Below, piece after piece: positions 1-9,753 of a stretch of 34,000 bases of DNA (positions are counted from its first letter, which is position 1; each line of letters starts with the position of its first letter). The position numbers and the translations under genes were made by a program. The DNA is from an uncultured Nitrosomonadales bacterium (GTDB lineage: Bacteria > Pseudomonadota > Gammaproteobacteria > Burkholderiales > Gallionellaceae), in NCBI GenBank assembly GCA_903876685.1, contig CAIRBC010000458.1:1-34000 (forward strand), read 5' to 3'. The notes below the pieces were generated by a model that saw nothing but the letters and a program-made list of their open reading frames with translations, did no database searches and was not told the DNA's origin.

Positions 1-81
1 AGTTAGCATCAAAAGCATTTCGGAGCCGAAGTCATCGTGCTTCACCCACTTCAAAAATACAGATATAAAGCTGAAATGCAT
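1..81 (-). CDS. possible 5' end of a CDS running off the left edge (MHFSFISVFLKWVKHDDFGSEMLLMLT...)
   Basis: Open frame from an ATG (complement of cat at 79-81) to the window edge, 27 codons, with a purine-rich ggggg stretch upstream. Too short to identify. Confidence 0.25.
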   Translation of the reverse strand, partial: MHFSFISVFLKWVKHDDFGSEMLLMLT

Positions 82-124
82 AAAACTACCCCCGCACTTT
101 CACCTTGGCGAATTCACAGCACTT

Positions 125-2254
125 TCAAACTGCGGCCACATCCCGACTGCGTAAAGCATACCGCATCCAGAATCCAAACAACAGTAAGGAACCCGTCATC
201 AATCCCAGTGGCCATAGCACAGGCTGATTCCAGGAACGGCGCAGCTGCTCACGCTGAACCGTGTCCACGCGCCAGTATTTAAGCTTGTTGTTCGCCATCA
301 CGTTGGGTTTTATGTTATGCAACCAGCCATGCTGTAATACATAATTTTTGGGATGATAGCCCCACAACCAGGGTGAATCCCGACGTAATATCTGCAACAT
401 CCGGTCGATGATGAGTTGCCGGGCAGGGCTGTTTTCCATGTTTTTCATTTGATCAAATAGCTGGTCATATTCAGGATTATGATAATTTGCCGCATTTTCC
501 CCCCCCTTGCTTACCTTCGCCTGAGCACTATGCAATAGAAACAGAAAATTTTCCGGATCAGGATAATCAGCATTCCAGCCGAAATAAAACATCTGCGTAT
601 CTCCCTTGCGCACCTTATCCTGAAAGCGGTTATAGTCGGTGCTGCGCACCACCAGTTGAACATTTATTTTATCAAATTGTTTACGCAGCCAGTCCAGACG
701 CGACTTGTTGCCTACCCCGCTGGCGGTAGTATCCAGATTTATCACCAGCGGTTGATGGGTTTGTGCATCAGCTCCATCGGGATAACCCGCTTCTGCCAGC
801 AACCGTTTGGCTACCGCTACAGATTTTCGTTTAGGTGCGCCCTCTACCCAATCATAAACATAGCTGTTAATGCCGTCCTTACCGTCACGATACCCAAAAA
901 TTCCCGGCGGTATCGGCGATTGGGCAGAGATGCCGCGACCATTGGCAAAAATGGAAATGAACTCCTCATAATCAACCGCAATCGCGATGGCCTGCCGCAA
1001 CTTGCGCGAACGCTCGGAATCCCCCCCCACCACCGGATCCAGCCAATTGAAACCGGTATACATCGTGGAAGTGGCTACTGCGGTTGAAAGCTCAATACCC
1101 TGTTGTTTCATCTCCTCGCTGACCATCGTTTCACCCGCCACACTCACTTGTACCGCCTGATCAAAACTATCTGAGCTGATGCCGGAAGCATCATAATAGC
1201 CCTGCAAAAATTTATTCCAGTAAGGAATGGTCTCTTTTTCCAGGCTAAATACCACTTTGTCTATCAGCGGCAAGGGTTTACCAGCATCTTTCAGCAGCTC
1301 AGCATCCCCTGTTTCACCTTCAGCAGGATAGGTCTCGCTGTCATAATAAGGATTGCGCGTGAGCACCATCCGCTGATTAGGATCGTTTTCGGACAGATAA
1401 TAAGGCCCGCTGCCCACCGGCCACCAGTCTAACGAAAGATTACGCTCGCGCATCCCCGCCTGCGCATAAAACTTTACCGCCTCGTGCGGCATCGGTGCAA
1501 AAAAGGGCATCGCCAGCCAATAGGAGAATTGCGGATATTTTCCATACACCCTTATCCGGTAGCGATGCTCATCGATAACCTGTACCCCCTGCAACGGATA
1601 CCGAGCCAGATCGAGAAAATCGTTCGGATTTTTTTTGAGCGCCTGCTGTAGCGTCGCGGCATAGTCTTTTAAGCCGACGATATACTCGCTCATTACGCCC
1701 AATATCGGCGTATGCAATTGTGGATGCGCCAACCGTTTGATCTGGTAGGCATAATCTGCCGCCGTGACCTTGCGTGTACCGCTATGTGGAAAATCGGCTA
1801 ACCCGTGGATGCTTTGCAGATTGGTAGCCGCCAAATTTGCATACTCCAGCTGTTCGTCAGCGCCGCGCGCAAAAGCAGGATGCGGCTGATAACGCATCCC
1901 TGGCTTGATGCTGATTTCGTATACGCTATAGGCAATTTTTTCAGTGGCAGCATTTTCCGGAAGCGGTTGCTGGTTTTTATCCAGATAATGCACCACCGGC
2001 ATACTACTAGCAGCCAAGGGGATCAGCTGATAGGGTCGTTTAAGGTAATGATATTGCAAAGGCGGCGCATAAATCTGCGCGAGAAACTCATACTCATTTT
2101 CGCTGTAAGCTTGCACCGGATCCAGATGTTTGGGTCGCTCGGTAAAAGCACTGTATAAAATCGGCTTGCCTTCATCTTGTGCTGAATAGGGATTATTCCA
2201 GACACCACAAGCGGCAAGCGAAAATACCAGCCATAACGCAACTATAACTTTCAT
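125..2254 (-). CDS. ABC transporter extracellular solute-binding protein, family 5 (DppA/OppA-like) lipoprotein
   Basis: 709 aa; signal peptide with LAACG lipobox; SBP family 5 features (LRQAIAIAVDYEEFI, YPDPENFLFLLHS); extra hydrophobic C-terminal segment WPLGLMTGSLLLFGFWMRY. Confidence 0.88.
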   Translation of the reverse strand: MKVIVALWLVFSLAACGVWNNPYSAQDEGKPILYSAFTERPKHLDPVQAYSENEYEFLAQIYAPPLQYHYLKRPYQLIPLAASSMPVVHYLDKNQQPLPENAATEKIAYSVYEISIKPGMRYQPHPAFARGADEQLEYANLAATNLQSIHGLADFPHSGTRKVTAADYAYQIKRLAHPQLHTPILGVMSEYIVGLKDYAATLQQALKKNPNDFLDLARYPLQGVQVIDEHRYRIRVYGKYPQFSYWLAMPFFAPMPHEAVKFYAQAGMRERNLSLDWWPVGSGPYYLSENDPNQRMVLTRNPYYDSETYPAEGETGDAELLKDAGKPLPLIDKVVFSLEKETIPYWNKFLQGYYDASGISSDSFDQAVQVSVAGETMVSEEMKQQGIELSTAVATSTMYTGFNWLDPVVGGDSERSRKLRQAIAIAVDYEEFISIFANGRGISAQSPIPPGIFGYRDGKDGINSYVYDWVEGAPKRKSVAVAKRLLAEAGYPDGADAQTHQPLVINLDTTASGVGNKSRLDWLRKQFDKINVQLVVRSTDYNRFQDKVRKGDTQMFYFGWNADYPDPENFLFLLHSAQAKVSKGGENAANYHNPEYDQLFDQMKNMENSPARQLIIDRMLQILRRDSPWLWGYHPKNYVLQHGWLHNIKPNVMANNKLKYWRVDTVQREQLRRSWNQPVLWPLGLMTGSLLLFGFWMRYALRSRDVAAV

Positions 2255-2265
2255 GAGCTAATTTT

Positions 2266-3513
2266 TTATAGCGTCAGGCGACGAAGGTCAGCAAGCAGTT
2301 GCGCCAGGTAGACACTGAAGCGTGCTCCCTGTGCGCCGTCGATCACCCGATGGTCATAAGACAACGACAACGGCAGCATCAGACGCGGCACAAATTGACC
2401 GTCTTTCCAGACTGGTTTCATACAGGCTCTGGATACACCCAAAATCGCCACTTCCGGGGCATTGATGATGGGCGTAAACGCCATTCCACCGATGCCACCT
2501 AAACTGGTGATCGTAAAACACCCCCCCTGCATCTCGGTTGCAGCCAGTTTTTTTTCACGCGCCCTGGCGCTGATTTCACCTAATTCACGGGCTAACTGCA
2601 CAATGCCTTTATTTTGCACCTCTCGCAACACCGGTACCATCAAGCCTATAGACGTCTCGACCGCCACCCCGATATTAAAATATTTTTTTAATATCAAGTT
2701 TTCCCCGCCTACTCCTAGCGAGGCATTAAATTCAGGGAATTTTTGTAGAGCAGCCGCCACCGCCTTAACCAAAAATGCCATCAGCGTGATCTTTGTAGCT
2801 GGATATTCCTTGCCCAACTGTATTCTGAAGGCTTCCAAATCGCTGATGTCTGCTTCATCAAACTGAGTAACATGAGGAATATCCACCCAACTGCGATGTA
2901 GCCTGGGCCCTGAAATTTTCTGAATACGTGTCAATGCCCTGATTTCGACGGCTCCATAACTTTCATAGTCGATAATGCCATCGGTATTTTCTGGTTGCTG
3001 CAACACAGCTTTCACATAATTCTGCACATCTTCCCTGGTGATTCTCCCTTTTTCACCACTGCCTGAAACCCGCAGCAAATCCACACCCAGTTCATGAGCC
3101 AGATGACGAATAGCCGGACTGGCATGGGGCAAGTTTTTCCCTGACCCCAATTCTGAAGCTTGTTTTTCGGTAACTATTTCATTCTGAATGGCAGGCTTGA
3201 TTATCGGGGGAGGCACAGTGTCACTTTGCTTATTTTGTAATATCTCGCTGCTAACCGTTTCTAAATTACCGGATTCAATTTCCAGCAATAAAATCACCGA
3301 GCCTTTCGATACCTTGTCGCCGCTCTTGACCTTGATTTCCCTGACGGTGCCCGAAAACGGCGAAGGCACATCCATAGCAGCCTTGTCAGTTTCCAGCGTG
3401 ATCAGATTACAATCAACCTCAATTTTTTCACCTACACTGACCATCACATCAATAACGCTGACATCATGAAAATTACCTATATCAGGCACCGATACCATTT
3501 TAAGATCTGACAT
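2266..3513 (-). CDS. aceF: pyruvate dehydrogenase complex E2, dihydrolipoamide acetyltransferase
   Basis: One N-terminal lipoyl domain (ETDKAAMDVPSP), peripheral-subunit-binding domain (ASPAIRHLAHELGVDL), catalytic DHRVIDG motif; directly downstream of aceE. Confidence 0.95.
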   Translation of the reverse strand: MSDLKMVSVPDIGNFHDVSVIDVMVSVGEKIEVDCNLITLETDKAAMDVPSPFSGTVREIKVKSGDKVSKGSVILLLEIESGNLETVSSEILQNKQSDTVPPPIIKPAIQNEIVTEKQASELGSGKNLPHASPAIRHLAHELGVDLLRVSGSGEKGRITREDVQNYVKAVLQQPENTDGIIDYESYGAVEIRALTRIQKISGPRLHRSWVDIPHVTQFDEADISDLEAFRIQLGKEYPATKITLMAFLVKAVAAALQKFPEFNASLGVGGENLILKKYFNIGVAVETSIGLMVPVLREVQNKGIVQLARELGEISARAREKKLAATEMQGGCFTITSLGGIGGMAFTPIINAPEVAILGVSRACMKPVWKDGQFVPRLMLPLSLSYDHRVIDGAQGARFSVYLAQLLADLRRLTL

Positions 3514-3525
3514 GATTTTTCCTTG

Positions 3526-6180
3526 TTAAACGGTGAGCGGATTCGCTTTATCCGGATTGATGTGATACTGGTGCAAGGCACTGCTCACCACTTTTTGATC
3601 GAGTACACCCCCATCTACCAGTGCTTTCAAGGCTGCGACGACGATATTCGCGCGATCTACCTCAAAAAATTGACGCAGTTTATTGCGTGTGTCTGAACGT
3701 CCGTAGCCATCTGTGCCCAGTACCGTGTACTGTCCGGAAACAAACTCGCGAATCTGGTCGGCATAGCTCTTGAGGTAATCTGTGGCTGCTATCACCGGTT
3801 CACCTGATAGACTTTGCTGTACCTGACAGAGGCGCGGCTGAGCTTCCGGGTGAAAACGGTTCCAGCGCGCACAAGCTAGTCCTTCGCGACGCAGTTCATT
3901 AAAACTGGTTACGCTCCAAATATCCGCCGCTACACCGAAATCCTGTTCCAGTAACTCTGCCGCCGCAATCACCTCGCGTAATATCGTACCACTACCCAAT
4001 AATTGTACTTTTGCAATAGGCTTTTTCTCTGCCTTTGACCCTCTCAGCAAGTACATCCCCTTGAGGATATCGGCTTCAACCCCTTGTGGCATCTCGGGAT
4101 GCGCGTAATTCTCGTTCATTACCGTGAGGTAATAGAATATATTTTCCTGATTTTGATACATCCGTCGCATACCATCCTGAACGATGACCGCCAGTTCATA
4201 GGCATAGGTTGGATCGTAAGATACGCAATTGGGTATCATGGCTGCCTGCAACTGACTATGCCCGTCCTGATGCTGCAAACCTTCGCCGTTCAAAGTAGTC
4301 CGCCCGGCAGTTCCACCAATCAAAAAACCACGTGCCAGCATATCGCCTGCTGCCCAGGCCAGATCGCCGATGCGCTGGAAGCCGAACATCGAATAGTAAA
4401 TGTAAAACGGAATCATCGGGGTGTCGTGGTTGGCATAGGCGGTTGCGGCTGCAATCCATGAAGACATCGCGCCTGCTTCGTTAATCCCTTCCTGCAATAT
4501 CTGACCTTGCTGATCTTCCTTGTAATACAACAACTGATCTGCATCCTGTGGCGTATATAACTGTCCAAGCTGAGAAAATATCCCGATCTGACGAAACAAA
4601 CCATCCATGCCAAAGGTGCGCGATTCATCCGGCACGATCGGCACTATTTTCTTGCCGATTTGCTTATCCTTGACCAGTATTCCGAGCATGCGCACAAAGG
4701 CCATAGTGGTTGATATTTCACGGCCTTCAGTCCCTTTAAGCAGTACGGCAAAGGCATTCAACTCAGGTACAGCCAGGATTTCCTTGTTTGGCTCGCGTCG
4801 CGGAATCATCCCCATACAACGGCTACGCTCCTTCAGATATTTCATTTCCAGACTATCTGGCGGCGGACGATAAAAATCCAGAGTTTCGACTTGCGCATCG
4901 GTCAACGGTATATTGAAACGGTCACGAAATTTTCGCAACGAGTCCACATCCATTTTCTTTTGCTGGTGGGTCGGATTCTGAGCTTCACCAGAGGCACCCA
5001 TACCATAACCCTTCACCGTCTTGGCAAGAATAACGGTGGGCTGGCCGGTATGTTTGACGGCCGCTGCGTAGGCTGCGTACATCTTGTAGGGGTCATGACC
5101 GCCCCGATTCAATCGCCACAGTTCATCATCCGACATATCCTCGACCATTTTCAGTAATTCAGGATATTTACCAAAAAAATGGGCGCGTACATAGGCGCCA
5201 TCTCTGGACTTGTAGGTCTGATATTCACCGTCCACTACTTCCTGCATCCGTTTTTGCAGCAAGCCGTGTTTATCTTTGGCAAACAGTCGATCCCAGTGTC
5301 TACCCCATACCACCTTGATGACATTCCAACCCGCGCCACGAAACACACTCTCCAGTTCCTGGATGATTTTACCGTTACCGCGCACCGGTCCATCCAACCT
5401 TTGCAGATTGCAATTAACCACAAAGATCAGGTTGTCCAGATTTTCCCGACCTGCCATTGAAATGGCACCCAGTGATTCAGGCTCGTCCGTTTCACCATCT
5501 CCCAGAAAAGCCCACACCTTTCGACCTGTCGTTTGTACTAGCTGACGATGATGCAGATAACGCATGAAGCGCGCCTGATATATCGCCATTAACGGTCCCA
5601 GTCCCATTGATACCGTTGAAAATTGCCAGAAATCGGGCATCAGCCATGGGTGTGGATAAGAAGAAAGACCGTCACCTTCCGCTTCCTGACGGAATTTGAA
5701 CATCTGTTGCACACTCAGTCGCCCTTCAAGAAATGCCCGCGCATAGATACCGGGCGCTGAGTGACCCTGAAAATACACTAGATCACCCCCGTGCTCAGCC
5801 GATTTTCCATGAAAGAAATGGTTATAAGCAACATCATATAGCGTTGCTGCCGAAGCAAAAGTGGCGATATGTCCACCCAGTTCTGAGGAATTTCGGTTAG
5901 CGTTCAACACCAGCGCCATCGCGTTCCAACGTGTCAAGGCACGGATAGTATGCTCCAACTCATGATTGCCTGCAGAACGTAGCTCTTGCTCCAGAGGAAT
6001 TGTGTTTCGATAGGGTGTGTTGGCGCTGAAAGGAAGGTCAATTCCTGCGCCTCTAGCCTTGTCGATCAATCGTTCAAGTAGAAAATGTGCGCGTTCCGGC
6101 CCTTCTTTTTCCAGCAGCGACTGCAGTGCATCCAGCCACTCCTGAGTTTCATCGGGATCACAATCAGCAATGTTTGCCAT
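3526..6180 (-). CDS. aceE: pyruvate dehydrogenase E1 component, homodimeric type
   Basis: About 885 aa, AceE-like throughout (GDGETDEPESLGAI, LNGEGLQHQDGHS). The track starts at a TTG at 6186; the ATG at 6180 (MANIADCD) has an AAGGAG at better spacing. Confidence 0.97.
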   Translation of the reverse strand: MANIADCDPDETQEWLDALQSLLEKEGPERAHFLLERLIDKARGAGIDLPFSANTPYRNTIPLEQELRSAGNHELEHTIRALTRWNAMALVLNANRNSSELGGHIATFASAATLYDVAYNHFFHGKSAEHGGDLVYFQGHSAPGIYARAFLEGRLSVQQMFKFRQEAEGDGLSSYPHPWLMPDFWQFSTVSMGLGPLMAIYQARFMRYLHHRQLVQTTGRKVWAFLGDGETDEPESLGAISMAGRENLDNLIFVVNCNLQRLDGPVRGNGKIIQELESVFRGAGWNVIKVVWGRHWDRLFAKDKHGLLQKRMQEVVDGEYQTYKSRDGAYVRAHFFGKYPELLKMVEDMSDDELWRLNRGGHDPYKMYAAYAAAVKHTGQPTVILAKTVKGYGMGASGEAQNPTHQQKKMDVDSLRKFRDRFNIPLTDAQVETLDFYRPPPDSLEMKYLKERSRCMGMIPRREPNKEILAVPELNAFAVLLKGTEGREISTTMAFVRMLGILVKDKQIGKKIVPIVPDESRTFGMDGLFRQIGIFSQLGQLYTPQDADQLLYYKEDQQGQILQEGINEAGAMSSWIAAATAYANHDTPMIPFYIYYSMFGFQRIGDLAWAAGDMLARGFLIGGTAGRTTLNGEGLQHQDGHSQLQAAMIPNCVSYDPTYAYELAVIVQDGMRRMYQNQENIFYYLTVMNENYAHPEMPQGVEADILKGMYLLRGSKAEKKPIAKVQLLGSGTILREVIAAAELLEQDFGVAADIWSVTSFNELRREGLACARWNRFHPEAQPRLCQVQQSLSGEPVIAATDYLKSYADQIREFVSGQYTVLGTDGYGRSDTRNKLRQFFEVDRANIVVAALKALVDGGVLDQKVVSSALHQYHINPDKANPLTV

Positions 6181-6204
6181 TTTCAAGACTCCTTGTTCGT
6201 TGCT

Positions 6205-6855
6205 TCAAGTAACGCAGCAATAATAACTTGCTGTTTCAGTCACCAGCCATTGTACTTTGAGGTCGGTTGCATCCTGCGGAATATGCTCGATTATCTGCAT
6301 GGAGAAAGCTGCTGCGACCAGTGTAGCGCCATGTTGATTTTCCAGCAACCTGTCGTAGTACCCTTTGCCATACCCTAGCCGTGCACCCTGTTTGGTGAAG
6401 GCCACGCCGGGTAACAACACGAAATCTATCTCCTCCAGGTTGCGTAAGGGTACACAGCGTTCGGTTAGCGGTTCTTTAATACCCCACGCTCCGGGCGCTA
6501 ACTGACTTTTCAGATCATTCACCCAATATAGCTCGAGTTTATCCCGATTCACTTTGGGTAGTGCCAGACGTTTTCCTTGTTCAAGCACCTGAGCAATCCA
6601 GAGCGTACTGGCATATTCAGTGCCAAAATTCATATAGCCCAGCACTGAATTTGCCTGCCGGTACTCCGGCATTAACGACAAGCGTTGCGTAATGGCCGCC
6701 TCAGCTGCGTCACGCAAATCTTGCTTCAGCTGCTCTCGTGCCTGTAGCACTTGCTGCCTGAGCACTTTCTTCATGGCGGTCATCTGTCCGGCCTGGTTCA
6801 GCGGTGACTGTTCCAGCTGACTTAAATTGCTATCGATTTCGCCAGCCATGGTCAA
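6205..6855 (-). CDS. 5-formyltetrahydrofolate cyclo-ligase
   Basis: Motifs LLPGVAFTKQGARLGYGKGYYDRLL and LALPKVNRDKLELYWV. Start uncertain; an internal Met (MTAMKK/MKK) may be the true start. Confidence 0.92.
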   Translation of the reverse strand: MTMAGEIDSNLSQLEQSPLNQAGQMTAMKKVLRQQVLQAREQLKQDLRDAAEAAITQRLSLMPEYRQANSVLGYMNFGTEYASTLWIAQVLEQGKRLALPKVNRDKLELYWVNDLKSQLAPGAWGIKEPLTERCVPLRNLEEIDFVLLPGVAFTKQGARLGYGKGYYDRLLENQHGATLVAAAFSMQIIEHIPQDATDLKVQWLVTETASYYCCVT

Positions 6856-6864
6856 TTCAATACA

Positions 6865-8379
6865 TTACGCTTGACCCAGGAATAACCGGTAAGCCTGGTT
6901 TTCACTCTCATCCCAGTAACGGTAACCCAAGGTGTCAAGAAAGTTCTTTAATATACTTTTATCCTCAGCGGGCACTTGCATACCGATCAGCACTCGCCCG
7001 TAATCGGCACCGTGATTACGATAATGAAACAGACTGATGTTCCAGTTATGACTCATGCTGTCCAGGAAATTCATCAACGCGCCCGGGCGCTCGGGGAATT
7101 CAAAACGATACAGGATTTCATCTCTCACCTCCGGTGCGTGTCCGCCGACCAGATGGCGCAGATGTAGTTTCGCCATTTCATTGTTGGAAAGATCCAAAGC
7201 TGCTAAATGGTTATTCAGGAGTATTTGTAATAACTCGGTCGTTTCGTGCTGATTTTGCACCTGAATGCCCACAAAAACCTGAGCATTTTTGGGACCTGAG
7301 TATCGGTAGTTGAATTCAGTAATATTTCGTTTGCCAATCAATGAGCAAAAATGACGAAAACTACCCGGTGCCTCAGGAATAGTAACCGCGAGTATCGCCT
7401 CGCGTTGCTCACCAATTTCTGCCTGTTCAGCAACAAAGCGCAGTCGGTCAAAATTCATGTTTGCGCCACAGGCAATTGCGATCAGCGTCTGATCCAGCAG
7501 GTTTTCTCGTGCTGCATATTGCTTGGCACCTGCGATTGCCAGCGCACCGGCCGGTTCCAGTATGGAACGGGTATCTTCAAATACATCCTTGATTGCCGCA
7601 CAAGTGGCATCGGTATCCACCAGCATAATTTCGTCAACCAGTTGACTGCACAATCTAAATGTTTCCTCTCCCACCGTTTTGACTGCGACGCCGTCAGCAA
7701 ACAACCCGACATGATCGAGTGTGATGCGCTGCCCCGCTATCAGGGAACGATACATTGCATCCGAATCGACTGGCTGAACGCCGATAATCCTGATTTCCGG
7801 GCGTAATTGTTTTACATAGGCAGCCACTCCCGCAATCAGTCCGCCGCCACCTATGGCCACAAATATCGCATGGATAGGCCGTGTATGCTGTCGCAATATT
7901 TCCATGCCGATGGTGCCTTGTCCTGCAATAACATCCGGATCATCATAGGGATGTATGAAAACCAGACCCAGCTTTTTTTCTAGTTCGATTGCATGCGCGT
8001 AGGCTTCTGAATACGAGTCACCGTGCAGGATCACGCTTGCACCTCGCTGATGAACCGCCTGAATTTTGATTTGCGGGGTAGTTGCAGGCATCACGATAAC
8101 CGCCTTGCATCCCAGTTTCTTTGCCGACAGCGCCACACCCTGAGCATGATTTCCCGCAGAGGCGGTGATTACCCCGCGAGAAAGCTGTCCCGCATCGAGT
8201 TGCGCCATTTTATTGTAGGCACCGCGCAGTTTGAAGGAAAAAACCGGTTGCATGTCTTCGCGTTTCAGCAGCAGCGTATTGCCTATTCTCACTGAAAGGT
8301 TAGGTGCTTTTTCCAGCACCGTTTCGATCGCCACATCATACACGCGCGCATTCAGGATGCGCTTCAAATAGCCGTTCAT
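6865..8379 (-). CDS. ilvA: threonine ammonia-lyase (dehydratase), biosynthetic type
   Basis: 504 aa; PLP site FSFKLRGAYNKM, AIGGGGLIAGVA, and a long C-terminal ACT-like regulatory region (FPERPGALMNFLDSM). Confidence 0.96.
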   Translation of the reverse strand: MNGYLKRILNARVYDVAIETVLEKAPNLSVRIGNTLLLKREDMQPVFSFKLRGAYNKMAQLDAGQLSRGVITASAGNHAQGVALSAKKLGCKAVIVMPATTPQIKIQAVHQRGASVILHGDSYSEAYAHAIELEKKLGLVFIHPYDDPDVIAGQGTIGMEILRQHTRPIHAIFVAIGGGGLIAGVAAYVKQLRPEIRIIGVQPVDSDAMYRSLIAGQRITLDHVGLFADGVAVKTVGEETFRLCSQLVDEIMLVDTDATCAAIKDVFEDTRSILEPAGALAIAGAKQYAARENLLDQTLIAIACGANMNFDRLRFVAEQAEIGEQREAILAVTIPEAPGSFRHFCSLIGKRNITEFNYRYSGPKNAQVFVGIQVQNQHETTELLQILLNNHLAALDLSNNEMAKLHLRHLVGGHAPEVRDEILYRFEFPERPGALMNFLDSMSHNWNISLFHYRNHGADYGRVLIGMQVPAEDKSILKNFLDTLGYRYWDESENQAYRLFLGQA

Positions 8380-8410
8380 CGCTGTTTTTCCAGAACCAGT
8401 AATCGCATAT

Positions 8411-9085
8411 TCAGTTGAGCTGAATGCCGTTGTTCAGCAGTGGCTGCAACAATTTATCAAAATCCACCGGCGACACATATTGCAACACCGGTTTTTCTTC
8501 ACCTCCCAACGTAATATCCAAGCCGTCCTTAGGGTATAACCAGTGAATGGCACCGTTGCCATTTTCCTTGATGCGTCTGGCGGGCACTCCAAAGCGTTTG
8601 CTGAATACACTCTCTTCAACTCGAACCGAGGGTATATAGGTCAGACTATTGATCGGCAGTGTTCGAAGTTTGAGTACATCTTCCGTTGCAGGGGTGATTT
8701 TCTTGCCGCTAAGGGTTCCGCTGATTCTAATCCCGCGTTCATACATGGCTTGCAATTCAGCTTCTGGCACTGCGATGCTGACGACAATTTTGGCTTTCAA
8801 TCCCACCAGCGTGACCTGCTCAAAAAACATTTCGGCTGATAATTGTCCGCTTTGAGACTTGAACAAACTTGGTTTTGCCTCTTCTTGAAAACGTTGTTCA
8901 GCATCATTAACCGAGCTTTTGCCCAATGTTATGCCAAAGATGCGGCTAGTATCCGGCGTTGCATGTTCGATATGCCATGGCAGATCGTTTTTAGCGGCTG
9001 GCTTTTCGGGTGTCAGGGTTGAACCGAAAAATACTAGCAGAGCTATAATGGCCGTAGCCCAATAAATTTTATGTTCCAGTTTCAT
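8411..9085 (-). CDS. hypothetical protein with one N-terminal TM/signal segment
   Basis: 224 aa ORF; hydrophobic N-terminus IYWATAIIALLVFFG; good fit in a same-strand cluster. Family not recognised. Confidence 0.8.
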   Translation of the reverse strand: MKLEHKIYWATAIIALLVFFGSTLTPEKPAAKNDLPWHIEHATPDTSRIFGITLGKSSVNDAEQRFQEEAKPSLFKSQSGQLSAEMFFEQVTLVGLKAKIVVSIAVPEAELQAMYERGIRISGTLSGKKITPATEDVLKLRTLPINSLTYIPSVRVEESVFSKRFGVPARRIKENGNGAIHWLYPKDGLDITLGGEEKPVLQYVSPVDFDKLLQPLLNNGIQLN

Positions 9086-9099
9086 ATGCTACTGGCCTC

Positions 9100-9603
9100 T
9101 TAGGATACGGTTGGATGCTGTACCGGAAAATTTTCAGGCAACTTTCCATTTTTTGCCATGAAAACCGATTCATTGCCCAGTACGATCAGCACTAACAATG
9201 CCACCATAAACGGCAACAAACCTACTCCCACAATCATGGCTATCGTGGGTATCTTCGCCCATCCCAGCGTTTTGGAAAGCCATAGCCCACCAAACGAAAC
9301 AAAGCAGGTAGTCGTCAATAACATCATGAACAGTCGATTCCGCCGCGCGGCTATCTGCCAGTGAGCCTTGACGAACCACGATTCATCACTCGCAGCGATA
9401 CTCCTGGCTTTGAAATAGATATAGCCGATAATCGCCAGCGAAATAGCAGGTACCAGCGCCGGAAGAAACGGAAATGGTCCCACTACCGCAATCGTCGCAC
9501 AAAATACAAAAATATGATTAAAAATTAAGTTGATAAGAAATATTTCATGTGGCCATTTGGCTATAGTGGCCTCCACCTCTGAGATGCTGAACTGCTGATG
9601 CAT
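9100..9603 (-). CDS. hypothetical multi-TM inner-membrane protein
   Basis: 167 aa ORF with four apparent hydrophobic helices; 14 bp upstream of the next gene. Confidence 0.78.
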   Translation of the reverse strand: MHQQFSISEVEATIAKWPHEIFLINLIFNHIFVFCATIAVVGPFPFLPALVPAISLAIIGYIYFKARSIAASDESWFVKAHWQIAARRNRLFMMLLTTTCFVSFGGLWLSKTLGWAKIPTIAMIVGVGLLPFMVALLVLIVLGNESVFMAKNGKLPENFPVQHPTVS

Positions 9604-9687
9604 AAATCCCCCATTAAAGCTGTCGATAATACCGTTTTTTTGTTAGTTTAAATTAACTATTCATCTTTTCATAAGATTTTTTATATT

Positions 9688-9701
9688 TTGACATTTATCA
9701 A
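9688..9701. promoter_or_regulatory. FNR/CRP-type box TTGACATTTATCAA upstream of hemN
   Basis: TTGAC-N4-ATCAA, one mismatch from TTGAT-N4-ATCAA. A CATAAT -10-like hexamer follows at 9725-9730, placing the box centre near -42. Confidence 0.6.
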
Positions 9702-9753
9702 TTCGCTAGTCGCTCGGCAAATGGCATAATACTAACTATTTTGGAGGATATTT

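Noticed and set aside
656-1087. 143-aa plus-strand ORF antisense to the solute-binding protein gene
   Set aside because: No motif or RBS support; the opposite strand is clearly coding.
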